Under the pieces are notes generated by a model. It was not told where the DNA came from. It was given only the letters and a program-made list of their open reading frames with translations, and made no database searches. The position numbers and the translations under genes are program-made. This document shows, piece by piece, positions 23,918 to 36,853 of a stretch of 64,000 nucleotides of DNA. The stretch covers positions 25,689 to 89,688 of the forward strand of contig NW_005434495.1 of assembly GCF_000315625.1 (NCBI RefSeq), written 5' to 3'. Position 1 is the stretch's first letter. Each line of letters starts with the position of its first letter. The DNA is from Guillardia theta CCMP2712. Its lineage: Eukaryota; Cryptophyceae; Pyrenomonadales; Geminigeraceae.

Positions 23918-24408
23918 CTACTGAGAAGTACTCCTCCGCTTATGAGTGATCCACTTGGTAATCCCTGACGCTCGATCAGTGATGTCCTGTGGTAACACTT
24001 GCTGGATTACCTGCTGCTGTAGATTGAAATTGATCCGCCGCTCCGTCAGCTTCTTTACCACCTTTCCACCAAATTCAACACAATTTGCAAGACTTTCGAA
24101 CGTACAGTCGTCTGCAATGGCTTCGTAGTTGTGAACACCTGACCATAATTTAAGCACCGGATAAGAACACTGGAAATCCGTACAGTCGCAGTGACGTCGG
24201 AGGAAGACGATGGAGATGAGAGTCTTCGATCGCCTTCAAAATATGCACCCCTGGAGAAAGTTTTAGAGCACGTCTCGCCAAAACAATCGCGACAAACCCG
24301 CCAGAAGTATGACCATCTCCTGAGCCAGAGGAGGATGCTGATCCTGAGTTTGAGGACGACGAACTGGCAGAGGAACTCGAAGTCTGAGATGAAGAACTCT
24401 GCTGGCTT

Positions 24409-24444
<36 letters not shown>

Positions 24445-26192
24445 CTCGTCGAGGTGGCTTGTGCGCTGTCGATGAGCTTGGTGATATTAACCTGGATGAA
24501 AGTCAGAAAGAGGGAACATTAGCTGATTTAGCTGACTCAACATACCATTTCGATGGTGACTTCCGATGCGTCGGCGATTGCTTGAATAAAAGGAAGTTGG
24601 AATTTGGCTTCAAAAGCGAAAAAGACGAAACGCATCAGATAATAAACTGAATTTCCATGTCATACCTTTCATCTCAGTCACGGGAACAGGCAATCTGACT
24701 GTTACGGGAACATAGGTTGATGCAGCAGCAGTCTTCGATGTAGTACCACTACACAATTGTCAAATCTTCTGTCCAACCTATGTGAAAGGAATGCTTACAA
24801 TTCTGATGGACATGTTGAGTTCGATGTCCCACACCCCGGAATCTTGATTCCAGCAAAGCAAGCTGCTTCAAATCAGTCGCCCAAAAAACAAAGAAAACAA
24901 TATACAGTAACAATTCATGCAGGTAGACTGATATGCAAAAAAGTTCTGTGAAAGCTTTAAGTGACAAAAACAGCTTTCTATACTTCACCTGAGGACAAGC
25001 TCTGCAAGTTCCTGGTTTAGACCCTTGACACCCTGTCCATTTGCTTGAGTTCGGACTGTAGAACAAGCCATGATGATTTTTCACCAGAAAGATATTCTCC
25101 GGTCTTGCAATTCGAACATTGCATGCACTCTGTTCATCCATTAGTCATCGTGAAACCACGGTACATCACAAGATTACTCTGTTGGCTACAATCTTTATAG
25201 TATCCAGCGCTACATGCTGTACAACTGCGAATACCAAGTCACTTAAATAAAACAAAATAAATATTTAAGGTACTTTGCGGCCAGGCAAATTGCATCTGAA
25301 GTCTCTGAACCTTTAAACATCAATTAATAATTGTTTCCTGTACGAAAATCGTGGCTCACATTTGCTAACTTCCAGCTCCTGAGATGAGCAAGTCGAGCAA
25401 GAAGAACAAAGGGAACTAGAGTTAGCTCCGATGAATGTTGTGAATTTCCCTGCTGGGCATTGGGAACAAGATCCAGAACCACTCTTATCCTTGTACATCC
25501 CTGCTGGGCAAGGAAGACAGGTACTTCCCGTCTGATTGAACCCTGAAGGGCATACACAATCCGTCACAGATGAACTGCCAGCCGGTGACGTCATAATTCC
25601 AGGACACTTCGCACAGTTCCTACAGGTACACACGTGAGTCAGGAACCTGAGCAAATCGACATCATTTCTCGCCATACCCTGTCGAATCTTTGTACGTGTT
25701 GGCTGGGCAAGAGGCCGGCACGATAGTGTAGACACAATCGGCAGTCTTCTTGATAGAGTCAGACCTTGAGTTGGACCATGCGCCTCTCAAAGTGACGGTC
25801 CCCGAGGAAGGAAGAGTCACAGCACCGCCACAGCTAAGTGACCTGGTCATTGAACATTCCCCTCCTTGAATCCCCCATGTCCCTGTGCCTGCGCTCGAGA
25901 CCATTTCGACGATGCAAAGACGGCCAGGATTGGAAAAACTGATAGAAAGTCCTGTGGTCGAGGTAGGGACATTGGACCCGCAACTGAGTGACTTTCCATT
26001 GGTAAGGCTGATAACCGCCTGTATCGATGTAACTACAGCTCCGTGGCCACTGAATTGCGCGCCGTCAACCAAGGGCTCAGCACATTGGAGAAGTGACGGA
26101 ACAGCGGAAGAAATCTCAAGAAAACCCAAGAACAAGATGCAATGCAGGCTTGAAGCCAGCAGACGAGCTGAAGCAAACGTTCGAAAACTCAT
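23918..26192 (-). CDS. Secreted/type I Cys-rich (ephrin-receptor-like, GCC2/GCC3) protein
   Basis: The ATG at 26192 starts MSFRTFASARLLASSLHCIL, a signal peptide, followed by a beta-rich Cys-containing domain (GGECSMTRSLSCGGAVTL) of about 150 residues. Then come repeated Cys-rich units of the ephrin-receptor-like type: CPANTYKDSTG, CVCPSGFNQTGSTCLPCPAG, CSQCPAGKFTTFIGANSSS and later SKWTGCQGSKPGTCRACP. These repeats are extracellular and of unknown role in protists. The C-terminal part has TYVPVTVRLPVPVTEMK, FQLPFIQAIADASEVTIEM, a Ser-rich run from a GACGAG hexamer at 24405-24447, and CTFESLANCVEFGGKVVKKL. Many introns make the 3' model tentative, and the 3'-most exons (below about 24200) could belong to another frame or gene. 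Confidence 0.55.
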
Positions 26193-26395
26193 CCTGCCCC
26201 AGCGGTAACCCAGAAGAACCGGAGGATCAATCGGAATAGAGGGGGGGGAAGGAGAGAGGAGAGAGAGGAGGAGAGAGGAAGGCCGTGCAAAGCGGCAGCA
26301 AGTGGGGACGAGCAAGCAATTGGTTTCGATCAACTCCCCCTGTCAACAACTTGCCATGGCAACCACGTCCCTGACAAACTCAACACTGTTACTCA

Positions 26396-26619
26396 TAGGT
26401 ACCCTTTTGTACCATCACCCCACCTATTTCCCTCTGTATGACCCCTCCTGGTGAGATTTTAAAAAAGAGGCCCGGCCGACTCATGTTTAACTAGTACTCC
26501 TTTGAGTAAAGAGTACTAGCCAGTGTACGGCCCCGGGCCCGGCCGGGGAATTCGGAACCGGTTGTAGAACTAGGGATGAAAGTTGATTCCGAGGAGATAA
26601 TCGGGCCGGTAGTAGCGCT
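26396..26619. repeat. Dispersed-repeat-like intergenic segment
   Basis: It joins a C-rich segment, a CTAGTACTC/GAGTACTAG hairpin around TTTGAGTAAA, and the GC block CCCCGGGCCCGGCCGGGG. The TTTGAGTAAA motif and GC blocks recur together at 32084-32262, and the motif alone at 58395. Confidence 0.45.
26491..26519. repeat. Perfect 9-bp inverted repeat (hairpin)
   Basis: CTAGTACTC and its exact complement GAGTACTAG flank an 11-nt loop containing TTTGAGTAAA. Confidence 0.85.
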
Positions 26620-29600
26620 ATGGCGTCGCTACCAGCAGGTAGAAAATGTTCGCTTCTGCCTCACCCTTCTCGTCTTTGTTTCATGAGTTGTGTCAATCTG
26701 CCAATGGCCCGACTTTCTCTTGTCTTCAATGAGAGCGAGAGATCTGACGGCTTGCGTTCAGTCCTGCGAGATGCGATTCAAACGACCTTCCATGATCTTG
26801 ACATTCAACAAAATGGATTTCTTCAATTCAAGTCAGAAGTGTTCTTATTCTCGCTACATGTAGCTTGACTTCCTTCAGATTTTTTTCACAGTTGCTGCAC
26901 AAATCTGGACTTTACATAAATGAGATGGAAACGAATGCTATAAAAAGACACCTCAGTCACATCAAGGTTAGATAACCTCAAGAATGCACCTGTCTTGTGA
27001 CGCAAAGACAGGGAGCTGAGGACGAGGAAACCAAAATAGTTTTTACAATTGAAGACATACATTACTTTTGCACGGTATAGCTATTATCTGATGAGAATTG
27101 CTGACTAAGGATGTTTGAAGAATCCTTCATTTATGATATGTCTACAAATCGAAGAATCGATGAGCTCGGAACGAGAAATCAGGTTATCCTGGTCATCTTC
27201 TTCCATCATTGTTATGATTCAGGCCCCACAGGATAAACCAATATGTCTCAAAAGTGCTTGAACAAGACGAAAAGACTATCGACGACTTCCTAAAATCTCC
27301 ATCGTTGAGCATTGTTGGAGATAGACAAGCAGTGCTGTACTTGCTTTCATGTTTTCGGTTCCAGTATTCGTTGACCAGTATACATCAGGCGACTTGCCAA
27401 GATCTTGCGGGAAAAGTCTTTGGACATCGCAACTCGGAAGAATTTGGTAAGGAAAGAGGGGGATGATATGTAGCCTGAGGTATCCATGATCAGACCAAAG
27501 CAATCTCAAAGATCTCCGAAAAGCCCAGAGAAGTGAAAGCTTGTGTATCCGAAAACTAATGTAATGTGTTGACGAAGGCTTCGGGTGTTGATAGAATGCC
27601 TGGAGTGAAAAAGGATAAGATCTATGATGATCAAGCTATTGCAGGTATTGACCTGAGAGATAGTTTTGCTCTCCGCTGACCTGCAACAGCTTTTTCATGG
27701 ATTCTGTGTCATGGATCACCAATCTACATGGATCAGCGGACCTTTACAAACCCAGAACACGAAAACATCAGTCAAGATCTAGTATTCGTGTTCGTTTGAA
27801 TACTTTTTGATCAACGATTTGAGATCAGATTCCACTGTATACGCATTGGATTCAGAAGTATGAAAAATCAACAAGACGTTTGGTAGCAATTATGGACACA
27901 AACACAGCTCACGAAGTCTGAACAGGAATTTGTTACAAAACTTCAAGAAGAAGGCTCTTCGAGGCAATCAGTGCCTCCAGAATTAGTTGAGTATAGGTGA
28001 CCTCAGATTTGTTGCGGTGCGACAGGACTGACGTGGAAACTCAGAGAAACGTGCCATGAAGCTTGTGAGTTTGTTCGAATGGAGGCGATCAGAGGGTTGG
28101 GAAACATTTCAGACCACGAGCATGAGCATTCGCTCAAGGTAATATGGCGATTCGAAGCCTTGTTCGTTATGTATCGATACGTTCCTCCAGGTTCTGGAAA
28201 GATGTGCGACGTCGGATCCTTGCTGGGCAGTACGTGGCATGGCGCTTGAAATGTTTGAAGCGACTGTTTGAAGATGAGCTGCAATGAGATTGATTCCTTA
28301 GGTTGAAAGCTTTTGCAGTGAACATCCGGTTTGTTCTTGGAGTTTTATGCTGCTCGTCACGTGACGAGGATCATCGCAGGAAGGCTTCTTTCTTCGAGCG
28401 ATGGGACATGCAGGAATACTGGTGGTCAGACCAAGATGAACCGTGGAGATCTCAAGACGAATCAAGGAAATATTTATGGCAGACTTTAGAAATCAGCACG
28501 AGAGATATAGCGTGGCAGGTATTAGCAATGATGATGAAGACAACCTTGTGGAATGAGTGTGCAGGTGCGAGTACGAGCTATCGAAGTGATCACAGAAACA
28601 GCTGAGATTGGGAATATCGATGCTCACCGAATCCTCGTGCCTCTCATTGAAGACCAATCCAACGTGAGATCTCCGAATTCTGTCACGATGTCCTTTGAAT
28701 TGGATGCAAAGCGAGTCAAATCTGCCACACAGCGTGGACTTACCAACCTGGTATGCATGGATTTTTGTTTCAAAATTATTTTGAGGATGTCGTAAATAGC
28801 TCTACGGCCGTGGCGAGTGGGTTGCAAGGAGATGGGAGGAGTTACAAAAGTAATCATCTTTGCGGCTAAATACAATGTCTGACGTTGCTATCAAGAAATG
28901 TAAAGGACGGAATGGAACATGATTTAGCAGCAAGTGAGGCTGAAGAGAAAGCCACTAGGGCAACAAGGAAGGATGCAGCGACAACTGTGATCGATGTGTT
29001 GATCGAGTACATCAAAAGTGGGAAGCATGGGTTCAGGTCCTTTCGGCTTTATGGCCTTGAGAAGCGTTTTGATCCATCTTGCAGGCAGCAAAATCTGATT
29101 ACATTGGGTAAAGTAGTTCATTCCGCAACGATGAGAGGAGAAAACAAGTGCATCAGTAAGAAATGTTGACCAGATCGCTTTCAGTTGAAGTTCCTCAGAT
29201 TTTCTTGTCGATTGCATGGATTCCGACATTGCATCAGTGCGAACAAGCGCAATGGCTGCAGTAAGAGTTATCTGTCTGAAAGATGATAGGAGGGTGGTGC
29301 AGAAAATCATGGAGATGGCAGCCTATGATGTCGACGTTCATTGCAAACGATATGCGATCGAATCTCTCGAGGTCGTCTCCTCGCGAGGGCAGCGAGACCC
29401 TCTCGACGTACTCTGCGATCTCCTTGGTCATGGTGAAGCAGAAATTCGCGAATCCGCCGTGAGATGATTGACATGCCCAACTGCTTTTGCTGAGCAATCG
29501 TGCGATGTACAGGTTAGGACGATAGAACATTTGGCAGACCACTGCGATTCGCATATGATAGGGAAGGTGTCCTAGATATCTCTTTTCTGCTTCTCCGTCA

Positions 29601-29765
29601 TTCAGCTCTCAGATCCAGCTTCTGCTAAGCGACTCCAACTGGTCAGTGCGACGAGCTGCTGCAACATGCCTCAAGCATCTCTGTGGCGATCATTCAAATG
29701 TGGAAAACTTGATCCCCGATCCGCAAGATCGCCGATGGTTCTTGAGATCTTGGCCACATCCCTGA
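26620..29765 (+). CDS. HEAT-repeat protein locus with N-terminal EF-hand-like segment
   Basis: The 5' part encodes SDGLRSVLRDAIQTTFHDLD then IQQNGFLQFK, an EF-hand-like loop with poor calcium ligands, and EFFSQLLHKSGLYINEMET-like sequence after a short intron. Mid exons give QYVSKVLEQDEKTIDDFLKS. From about 28035 there are clear HEAT-type helical pairs: FVRMEAIRGLGNISDHEHEH, VLERCATSDPCWAVRGMALE, VRVRAIEVITETAEIGNID, SVRTSAMAAVRVICLKDDRR, CDLLGHGEAEIRESAV and VRRAAATCLKHLCGDHSN. HEAT arrays are protein-interaction scaffolds. The frame closes at 29763-29765. The start is unresolved and the EF-hand and HEAT parts might be separate genes. The locus is more A+T-rich than its neighbours. Confidence 0.5.
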
Positions 29766-30164
29766 CAGAAGAAAGCCATGGCTTTCATGCGTCACTGCTG
29801 AGGTAGGCAGACCTCCATTGCTCTTGATTCTGATTCAACAGTACAGCTCATCTCACTAGTACTCTAGTCTTGAAGATTCACCTGGTGCTCGAAGGTCGTT
29901 TGACCAACGCTTCCGGCAGGCCCTAACCCTCACCCACCCCTTGATTTTATAACCCTCAAATTTCCACTCGAGAACCCACCCTATAAACATGGTTGTATAA
30001 AACGAGTGTTTTACCACCCCCTCCTCAGACCAATTCCGGGTGGTCAGACTGAGAATTTTTATGCATGGAGCTGTGTTCCGCTTCCAGTCCCCTCGCCCCC
30101 CCTGTCGAGCGTCCGAGCGCTCCCTCCTTGCTGCAGCCTCTCCGCTCTCTCATCTGAAAGCTGT
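29766..30164. other. Intergenic region upstream of PKA gene
   Basis: It is C-rich on the + strand (29920-30110) with no supported gene. An in-frame but non-ATG upstream extension of the PKA frame exists from 30006 and is thought to be untranslated leader. Confidence 0.5.
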
Positions 30165-31500
<1,336 letters not shown>

Positions 31501-31614
31501 TCCTTGATTGACGCCAGGACAGAAGAAATTCAGGAAAGCAAAAACAAAAATTTATTTCCGAACAAAAATGATGTGATTTTTTTGTTGTTAAAGAAAGATG
31601 TACAATATATCAAA

Positions 31615-31981
31615 TTACATAATAACACAAGGAATACAGATTGGGATGCAAACTGGCATTCCGTCGTCGTAATCACCTGAATGGATAACATCAGTTCGTC
31701 TTGAGGACATGTTCACTTATTCACCGCGAATGTCATTCAGAGCTCCACAAAAGGGACATCGAAACACGGGACCGGGGGCATCAGCTACATTTCGACAGTT
31801 GTAGCATGCAACCTGTGTTGCAGTTCAGAACTTCCGCTCCTTGGGCAGACCGCTCCTTGGGCAGAGGAACAAGTATATGATCATTCAGAAATGACAAGGC
31901 TTTGACGAGATCCTCTCCCCTTACCCTGATAGTCGTCGTCGTCGTTGGCTCCACAGCCGTAGCCACTGGGATGTCTTGCAT
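31615..31981 (-). CDS. Small zinc-ribbon protein with Cys/Pro-rich hydrophobic tail
   Basis: Three exons give about 65 residues. MQDIPVATAVEPTTTTTIR is followed after a GTAAGG intron by VACYNCRNVADAPGPVF and RCPFCGALNDIRG (two C-x2-C pairs, a zinc ribbon). After a second intron comes DYDDGMPVCIPICIPCVIM. A stop lies just upstream of the ATG at 31981, which fixes the start. The last 14 residues alternate Cys, Pro and Ile and could be lipidated or membrane-associated. The zinc ribbon is like those of LSD1-type/E3-associated small proteins, but no family is certain. Confidence 0.6.
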
Positions 31982-32069
31982 CTTCTTCCTCCTCTCGTCT
32001 CCTTACCGTCTGCTCAGGGACGTGCTCCACCCACACTCCTGCGAACCTGCGGAAGTTCTTCAAACTATG

Positions 32070-32290
32070 CTTTTTTAACTTAACTTTGAGTAAAGGCTAG
32101 TGCCGCAGCTTTGGTGCTCGGAGCTACCCGGTGACCGTACGGCCTGAGGCAAACTATCCCCGACTATGAGTAAAAGATCCCCGACTTTGAGTGAACTTAT
32201 CCGATGATCGGCCGCTGGCCCGGCCGGGCCGGACTCCGACCTGATACCGGGCCCGGGCTAACTTACAAGCTTTTTCATTTTACTGTCATG
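32070..32290. repeat. Dispersed-repeat-like segment with TTTGAGTAAA and GC block
   Basis: It has AACTTTGAGTAAAGG at 32087, CTATGAGTAAAAG at 32164, CTTTGAGTGAAC at 32183 and a GC block GGCCCGGCCGGGCCGG at 32218, then GGGCCCGGGC. The layout matches 26396-26545. Confidence 0.5.
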
Positions 32291-32293
32291 ACT

Positions 32294-33444
32294 TCAAGGC
32301 TTATGTAGGATTAATACCTCAGCTTTGAGGTCCGGAAACTCTGATTGCTCCAACCACCAGCTGTTGAATTCATGTTTCGAGCCTGCTTTCCCTCCGGCTT
32401 GACTCGATTCGTTCATGGTCTCAGCAATCTGATTCAAGACAACCCTAGAATGCTGCATCACATCAGCAAATATCATGACAGCTCCCTTCTTTGCTTTTTG
32501 CGCTAGAAAACTGTAAAACTCCCAACCTGTTCTCCAATTCAGTGATAGTGAATATCATTCAGATTCCTGCAAACCAGTTTTCTTTGCCTTGTCCGAAGTT
32601 TCATTTGCGACATATGAGAAGATGAAGAGGTCATAAGTGTTTGCAGCAAGAAAGAGACGCTTGTTTGCATCATGATGCCTCCCAGCGGTCGCATCACAAT
32701 GTTCGAATGAAAGCGCGATATCGTTACCCATCAATTCCTAGGGGTTTGAACTCATCAAATACTTCACCAACGACGGGGTTTCAACCTGTAGGGTAGGAAG
32801 ATTTCTCCGCCAGCTTCTTTCGTTGTCATAAAGAACGCATTGAACGGTTGCATCCTTCTTTGCATCGATACCAAAACCAAGATAATTTCGATTTGCCCAG
32901 AATAGTCCGCTGACATCCGTTCCTTTCAAAATCAAAGATAAATTGAGAGCAATCACAAGAGACTGCGCGCTGCTTGCAAGCATCTCCAAGTCGAGAACAC
33001 GAACTTGCCTGGTCCACCGCCGATGGAAGCGACTCGCAGAAGAGGTTTTGACGACATGCTTTTGGTCAAGGATTTCTGTAGAGCCGACCGAAGATCAGGC
33101 ACGACCGACGAGTTTGGATTGAGAATATTTCCCACAATCGAGTACAACAAGAGTCCCCGTCGCTCAAACTTGGTGCTGTAGTAGAGATGATGCAGCGCTT
33201 CTCCGGAGAATTTGATCCCCTTGGTGTCCTGCCCGTGAGCTAAGTTTGCTAGTCTCTGCTTCGCTTCCATCATAGACTTCTCATTGATGCCCCCCTGTGC
33301 TCTACGCTCCACACTCTCCATCATCTGGAATCGACCTGTTGCAAACCACTCCAAGACATTCTCCGGAATTTTCAAGCAACTCCGTTTGAGCGTCTGAGCG
33401 ATTGGAAGTTTGGCTGTCTTGCTTGTAACCTTGGTTCGGGTCAT
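32294..33444 (-). CDS. SAM-dependent methyltransferase-like protein
   Basis: The ATG at 33444 starts MTRTKVTSKTAKLPIAQTLK. The first exon ends in the SAM-binding motif I, VASIGGGPG. Joining across a GC-AG intron (donor GCAAGT) gives GGGPGTDVSGLFWANRN, the usual Gly-rich loop plus acidic residue. Next come QCVLYDNERSWRRNLPTLQ (motif II region), ELMGNDIALSFEHCDAT, LAANTYDLFIFSYVANETSD (motif IV-like) and AQKAKKGAVMIFADVMQHSR. The frame stops at 32294. Length is about 320 residues. It belongs with uncharacterised eukaryotic class I methyltransferase-fold proteins, and the substrate is unknown. Two further GT-AG introns have good signals. Confidence 0.75.
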
Positions 33445-34019
33445 GATCTCTTATCTTGTTATGGCGTGACTTGAATAAAAAAAGCCTGCAAAGACAAAAG
33501 TCATGTAAATCCGATCAGATGCGACAGATGCAATGGAAGGGGGCTGATAGCTTTTTTGGCAGTGTTAGATCTTGCAAGCGTTGCTCAATAACCACGAAAC
33601 TCCCAGCAAGATGACAGAACAAGAGACACCTGCAAACAGTCTCTTCGTAACATCATCTCCCAATCTCTCTAGGGAATACATAGCCTATCTCGCCATCTGC
33701 CGCGGGCTTGCTCTGCTGTTCAGACTTGATCGCTAATGCGGGGGATAGAGTGCAAGGGGAAGGGTACTTGGGGAGTATTTGTACGAGGGTTTCGGTGTGG
33801 GGAATATCAAGATAAGACTCAAATAAAAAAACGTAGGACAATTGTTCCCCAGTGATCCTGCTCCCCGACCGCAAAACTTGACGGATGCTTGAGATGGGAG
33901 GGAGGGGAGAGCAGAGGGGATGGGGAGGAATCAGCTGAGCCAAGGGGGTGTGGAACTGATACAGTCACGCTTTTGACAGTTTGCTCAATATGTGTTCATG
34001 TCCTAGTTTACAATCAGAA
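33445..34019. other. Intergenic region
   Basis: No supported gene. It separates two - strand genes and should hold the methyltransferase promoter and the 3' end of the phosphatase gene. Confidence 0.5.
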
Positions 34020-35393
34020 TCATTCCTGGTAGAGTTCAGGAAGAGCCGAGGAAACGCCTCCGTCAGCGATGAGGTTGACCTGGAAACATAATCGCTCAGC
34101 AGACACAGGAACAAGAGAACTGAAGCGACGTAATGAACTCACGCGGCGACCGAGACGAAAGCCGCTGCCATCCCAGATCACCCAGCGAGAGCCGAGGTTG
34201 CCTATGCGGTACCTCCTGCCGCTGATGTCAGAGAAAGCCACACAAGAATCGGCTGCTCTACCGCTGAGGGTTGCGGTAGCCTGACTTGGCCTTGAGATAA
34301 GCCTCCACCTGCACCTCAGCTCACTGGAGGCCTGCACGCATAGACGCGCAGGTCACCGCATAGATGACGCCGGCATGGCAAACGACGACCACTCGCTGTC
34401 CGGGATGCTGCACAAGCAACCTTACCCAGCTGATCCAATCCTCCTGCTCTCTTACGCACCTGCATTCGAACATAATCTAGCGCTGAGAAAACGCGGGGGA
34501 GCACCTGAAGGTGAGGTCAGAGGTGGGAGCAGGACGCCACAGACACTACCATGTCATCGGTCTCATACGAAGGGGGCAACAATCTTCGCTTGAGATATCC
34601 TGTGATCGCAAGCGCGTGAGGCAAGTCGAGTCATTTCAGAAATGGAGAAAAGAATGTATCAAAGAGGAAAAAGACGATCACCTGGCCACTTCTGCTGAAC
34701 CTCTTCATATGTCAAACCTGCGCCCACGTCGATTTCTCGTCGTCACAGTATCATTCTTCTGCTTTACCTGACCATTCTCCAACGCTTCGCTCCCTGAATC
34801 TTTCATCTTCCATGATCTGATGTGAGAAGAGTCAAAAATCAATACAAGCTAGAAGATGAAATTCGAGGGGCGCATCACCTTTCCTAGTCCAGCTTGTGAG
34901 GAGAGGATTTGAGCTGTCTGCTTTGCTCGCTTCATGTTGGAGGAATAAACTGCAAATCAGTGAGGCTCTTCATTTTTTCAGCATTCACCGTCACTTGCGC
35001 CGATGTCAGGAATGCCGCCTCCCTCAGCCAACACCTGCGGTCCTCCTGACAGCCTGACAGCAAGCATGATCAGCACATCTCCCCTTTCCTCCAGGTGCGC
35101 TGCCACCTCAAAGCCGCCTGGACTGACTGAGCAACGCCGAGGCTGGAGAGCGACATGTCTGCTTGACCCTGCCACCTTCCCTCCGCGTTCCAGGTCGACT
35201 GTCCATGCCGAACGAGAAGGATTTGGGTTGTCGGGCCTGTGGCCTGTTTGCTGCTACCGTCAGCAGATTTGTTCGACTTCGTCCGTTGCTGCGCAGACTC
35301 TTTGGAAGGCGAGAAGTTGACGTTGAAGTTGCGGCGAAGTCTGAATGCCCCGCGAGCAATATCAGAAACTTGTCCGTCTGGTCTTCTGTTCAT
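34020..35393 (-). CDS. Histidine phosphatase superfamily (phosphoglycerate-mutase-like) protein
   Basis: The catalytic RHG motif is in TTQILLVRHGQSTWNAEGRW, followed by QGQADMSLSSLGVAQSVQAA. Later exons give SGGPQVLAEGGGIPDIGASD, VYSSNMKRAKQTAQILSSQA (the second conserved Arg region), IMEDERFRERSVGEWSG (catalytic Glu region), GLTYEEVQQKWP and QHPGQRVVVVCHAGVIYAV with the second catalytic His. The C-terminus is IGNLGSRWVIWDGSGFRLGR then LIADGGVSSALPELYQE. The ATG at 35393 gives a 50-residue basic, Ser-rich N-terminus (RLRRNFNVNFSPS) that may be a targeting region. Known members are phosphatases or mutases, and the substrate cannot be told. About seven short introns. Confidence 0.78.
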
Positions 35394-35458
35394 TCCAAAG
35401 CTACGGGAGTTGTTCTTGGAGGACTCTCTCTTTTCCTGCGCGCGAAAGTGATGTCATT

Positions 35459-36853
35459 TTATACAGCATGACCAAAAAGCACAAAAGGCTTGTCAAGTAC
35501 CTGAGGCGGTGCTCGACGATACTGATTGAAGTTTAGCCGATTTTCTATCCCCGAGCTTTCAAGATCATCAAGAATTTTCTTAGTCAGCTCCATGTACTTG
35601 TCTCTCTCTGCTAATGGTTTGTCTTCCAAGGTGTCCTGCGCACTCATTTCATCACTTTCGACATCAAACTGCATGGAGTTTGGCGGTAAAATCCCATCAT
35701 CATCGCCTGTTTGTACCAGTTCGCCCATTTCCTCATCCTCGTCGGATGAAAGAGGAATCTCTAAATCAATCACATCCTCTTTCATTACTTGCGATTCAAG
35801 GCTCGGGAAATTCGATACCGGGGGATTAACACGCTGAGCATACAAGTTGAGGAGAGTTTCAATCCTTTGTTGAAGGCCTTTCTCCCACTTGTCATAAGCA
35901 TTTCGAATCTTCTTTAGTGATCGTGCACTCTCGCCTCTGCCACGGAGGTTTGACAGGTAAAACTCGCACATTTGGAGGAATTTGTGGGGACGACGAGCCT
36001 GGCGATTCTCCTTCGGCACATCTGACAAGTCTGCCTCCATCAACGGAGCTCTCACTACAACGCCATCTTCATCCACTGCCTCCAATGTGATTGAGCAGCT
36101 GTCAAGCTTGAGCTCGAGCGGTTTCAGCCTGTTTCCCATCGTCTTGGCGTAGGTGAGAGCCGCTGACTCGTTCTGAAACCTTCGAACGAGCAGCATCGGC
36201 GCACAAACGTCGCGCTCAACGATGATCCCAGCAATATTTGACAGCGCATTCTTGGTGGCCATGGCAACCTCTTGAATTCCTCTTTGGAACTCTGGAGTCC
36301 AGCTTTCTTCGCGCATCACCAGGAACACATTCCAACTCTCTGCTGCTTTCTTGTACTCGACAGTCGAGAGGTTCAGCGCCAGGGGTATCATGACGGCGAC
36401 AGTTTGATTCACCTCGTTTGCCACTCGTTGAAAATCCTCGAGCGTCAAACGCGGATAGACGCCCCCGCTGCAGATCTTCTGCCGGACATTCGGCGAGTTC
36501 AGTGCCAGCTGAGATTCCTGCGAATTATGAGAAGAGTCGAAGTGAGGGAGGAGGGACAGCACCTGGATGACCCTCCTTGAGATTCTCCAACAGATGTAAA
36601 ACCCTTGGCCGTCATCTGCTCCTGCTGCGGCAGCTTCCTGGTAGCTGTTACTTGGATATAGCATCTTGGCACCCTTGCTCCTGGTGCATCGCGGCGAGGC
36701 TTCACAGCGAGGAAGCCGGTTCGCTCTCAACGATGAGAGAGAAACGTGCGAGACGGAATTAAAATGAATAGGACTGAAAACATCGACAAAGGACGTTGAC
36801 GAGACTAGAAGCACAAAGAGAATGTATTGGCGCAGAAGAAGTTTGCTGGACAT
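35459..36853 (-). CDS. Plastid-targeted protein of unknown function
   Basis: The ATG at 36853 opens a signal peptide, MSSKLLLRQYILFVLLVSST, ending SFVDVF, with a Phe near the predicted cleavage site and a Ser/Arg-rich transit-like region after it (SLSSLRANRLPRCEASPRC). One 45-nt intron (after RRVIQ) is in frame. The body has NQTVAVMIPLALNLSTVEYK, MATKNALSNIAGIIVERDVC and MCEFYLSNLRGRGESARSLK, then an acidic stretch (LEIPLSSDEDEEMGELVQTG). It lies 66 bp upstream of the phosphatase gene on the same strand. No domain is recognised. The 3' end after RRAPPQ could also be a GTACTT donor. Confidence 0.6.
   Translation of the reverse strand: MSSKLLLRQYILFVLLVSSTSFVDVFSPIHFNSVSHVSLSSLRANRLPRCEASPRCTRSKGAKMLYPSNSYQEAAAAGADDGQGFYICWRISRRVIQVLSLLPHFDSSHNSQESQLALNSPNVRQKICSGGVYPRLTLEDFQRVANEVNQTVAVMIPLALNLSTVEYKKAAESWNVFLVMREESWTPEFQRGIQEVAMATKNALSNIAGIIVERDVCAPMLLVRRFQNESAALTYAKTMGNRLKPLELKLDSCSITLEAVDEDGVVVRAPLMEADLSDVPKENRQARRPHKFLQMCEFYLSNLRGRGESARSLKKIRNAYDKWEKGLQQRIETLLNLYAQRVNPPVSNFPSLESQVMKEDVIDLEIPLSSDEDEEMGELVQTGDDDGILPPNSMQFDVESDEMSAQDTLEDKPLAERDKYMELTKKILDDLESSGIENRLNFNQYRRAPPQVLDKPFVLFGHAV

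Noticed and set aside
33653-33943. 96-residue - strand frame
   Set aside because: Low-complexity Pro/Ser sequence in an intergenic gap without homology cues.
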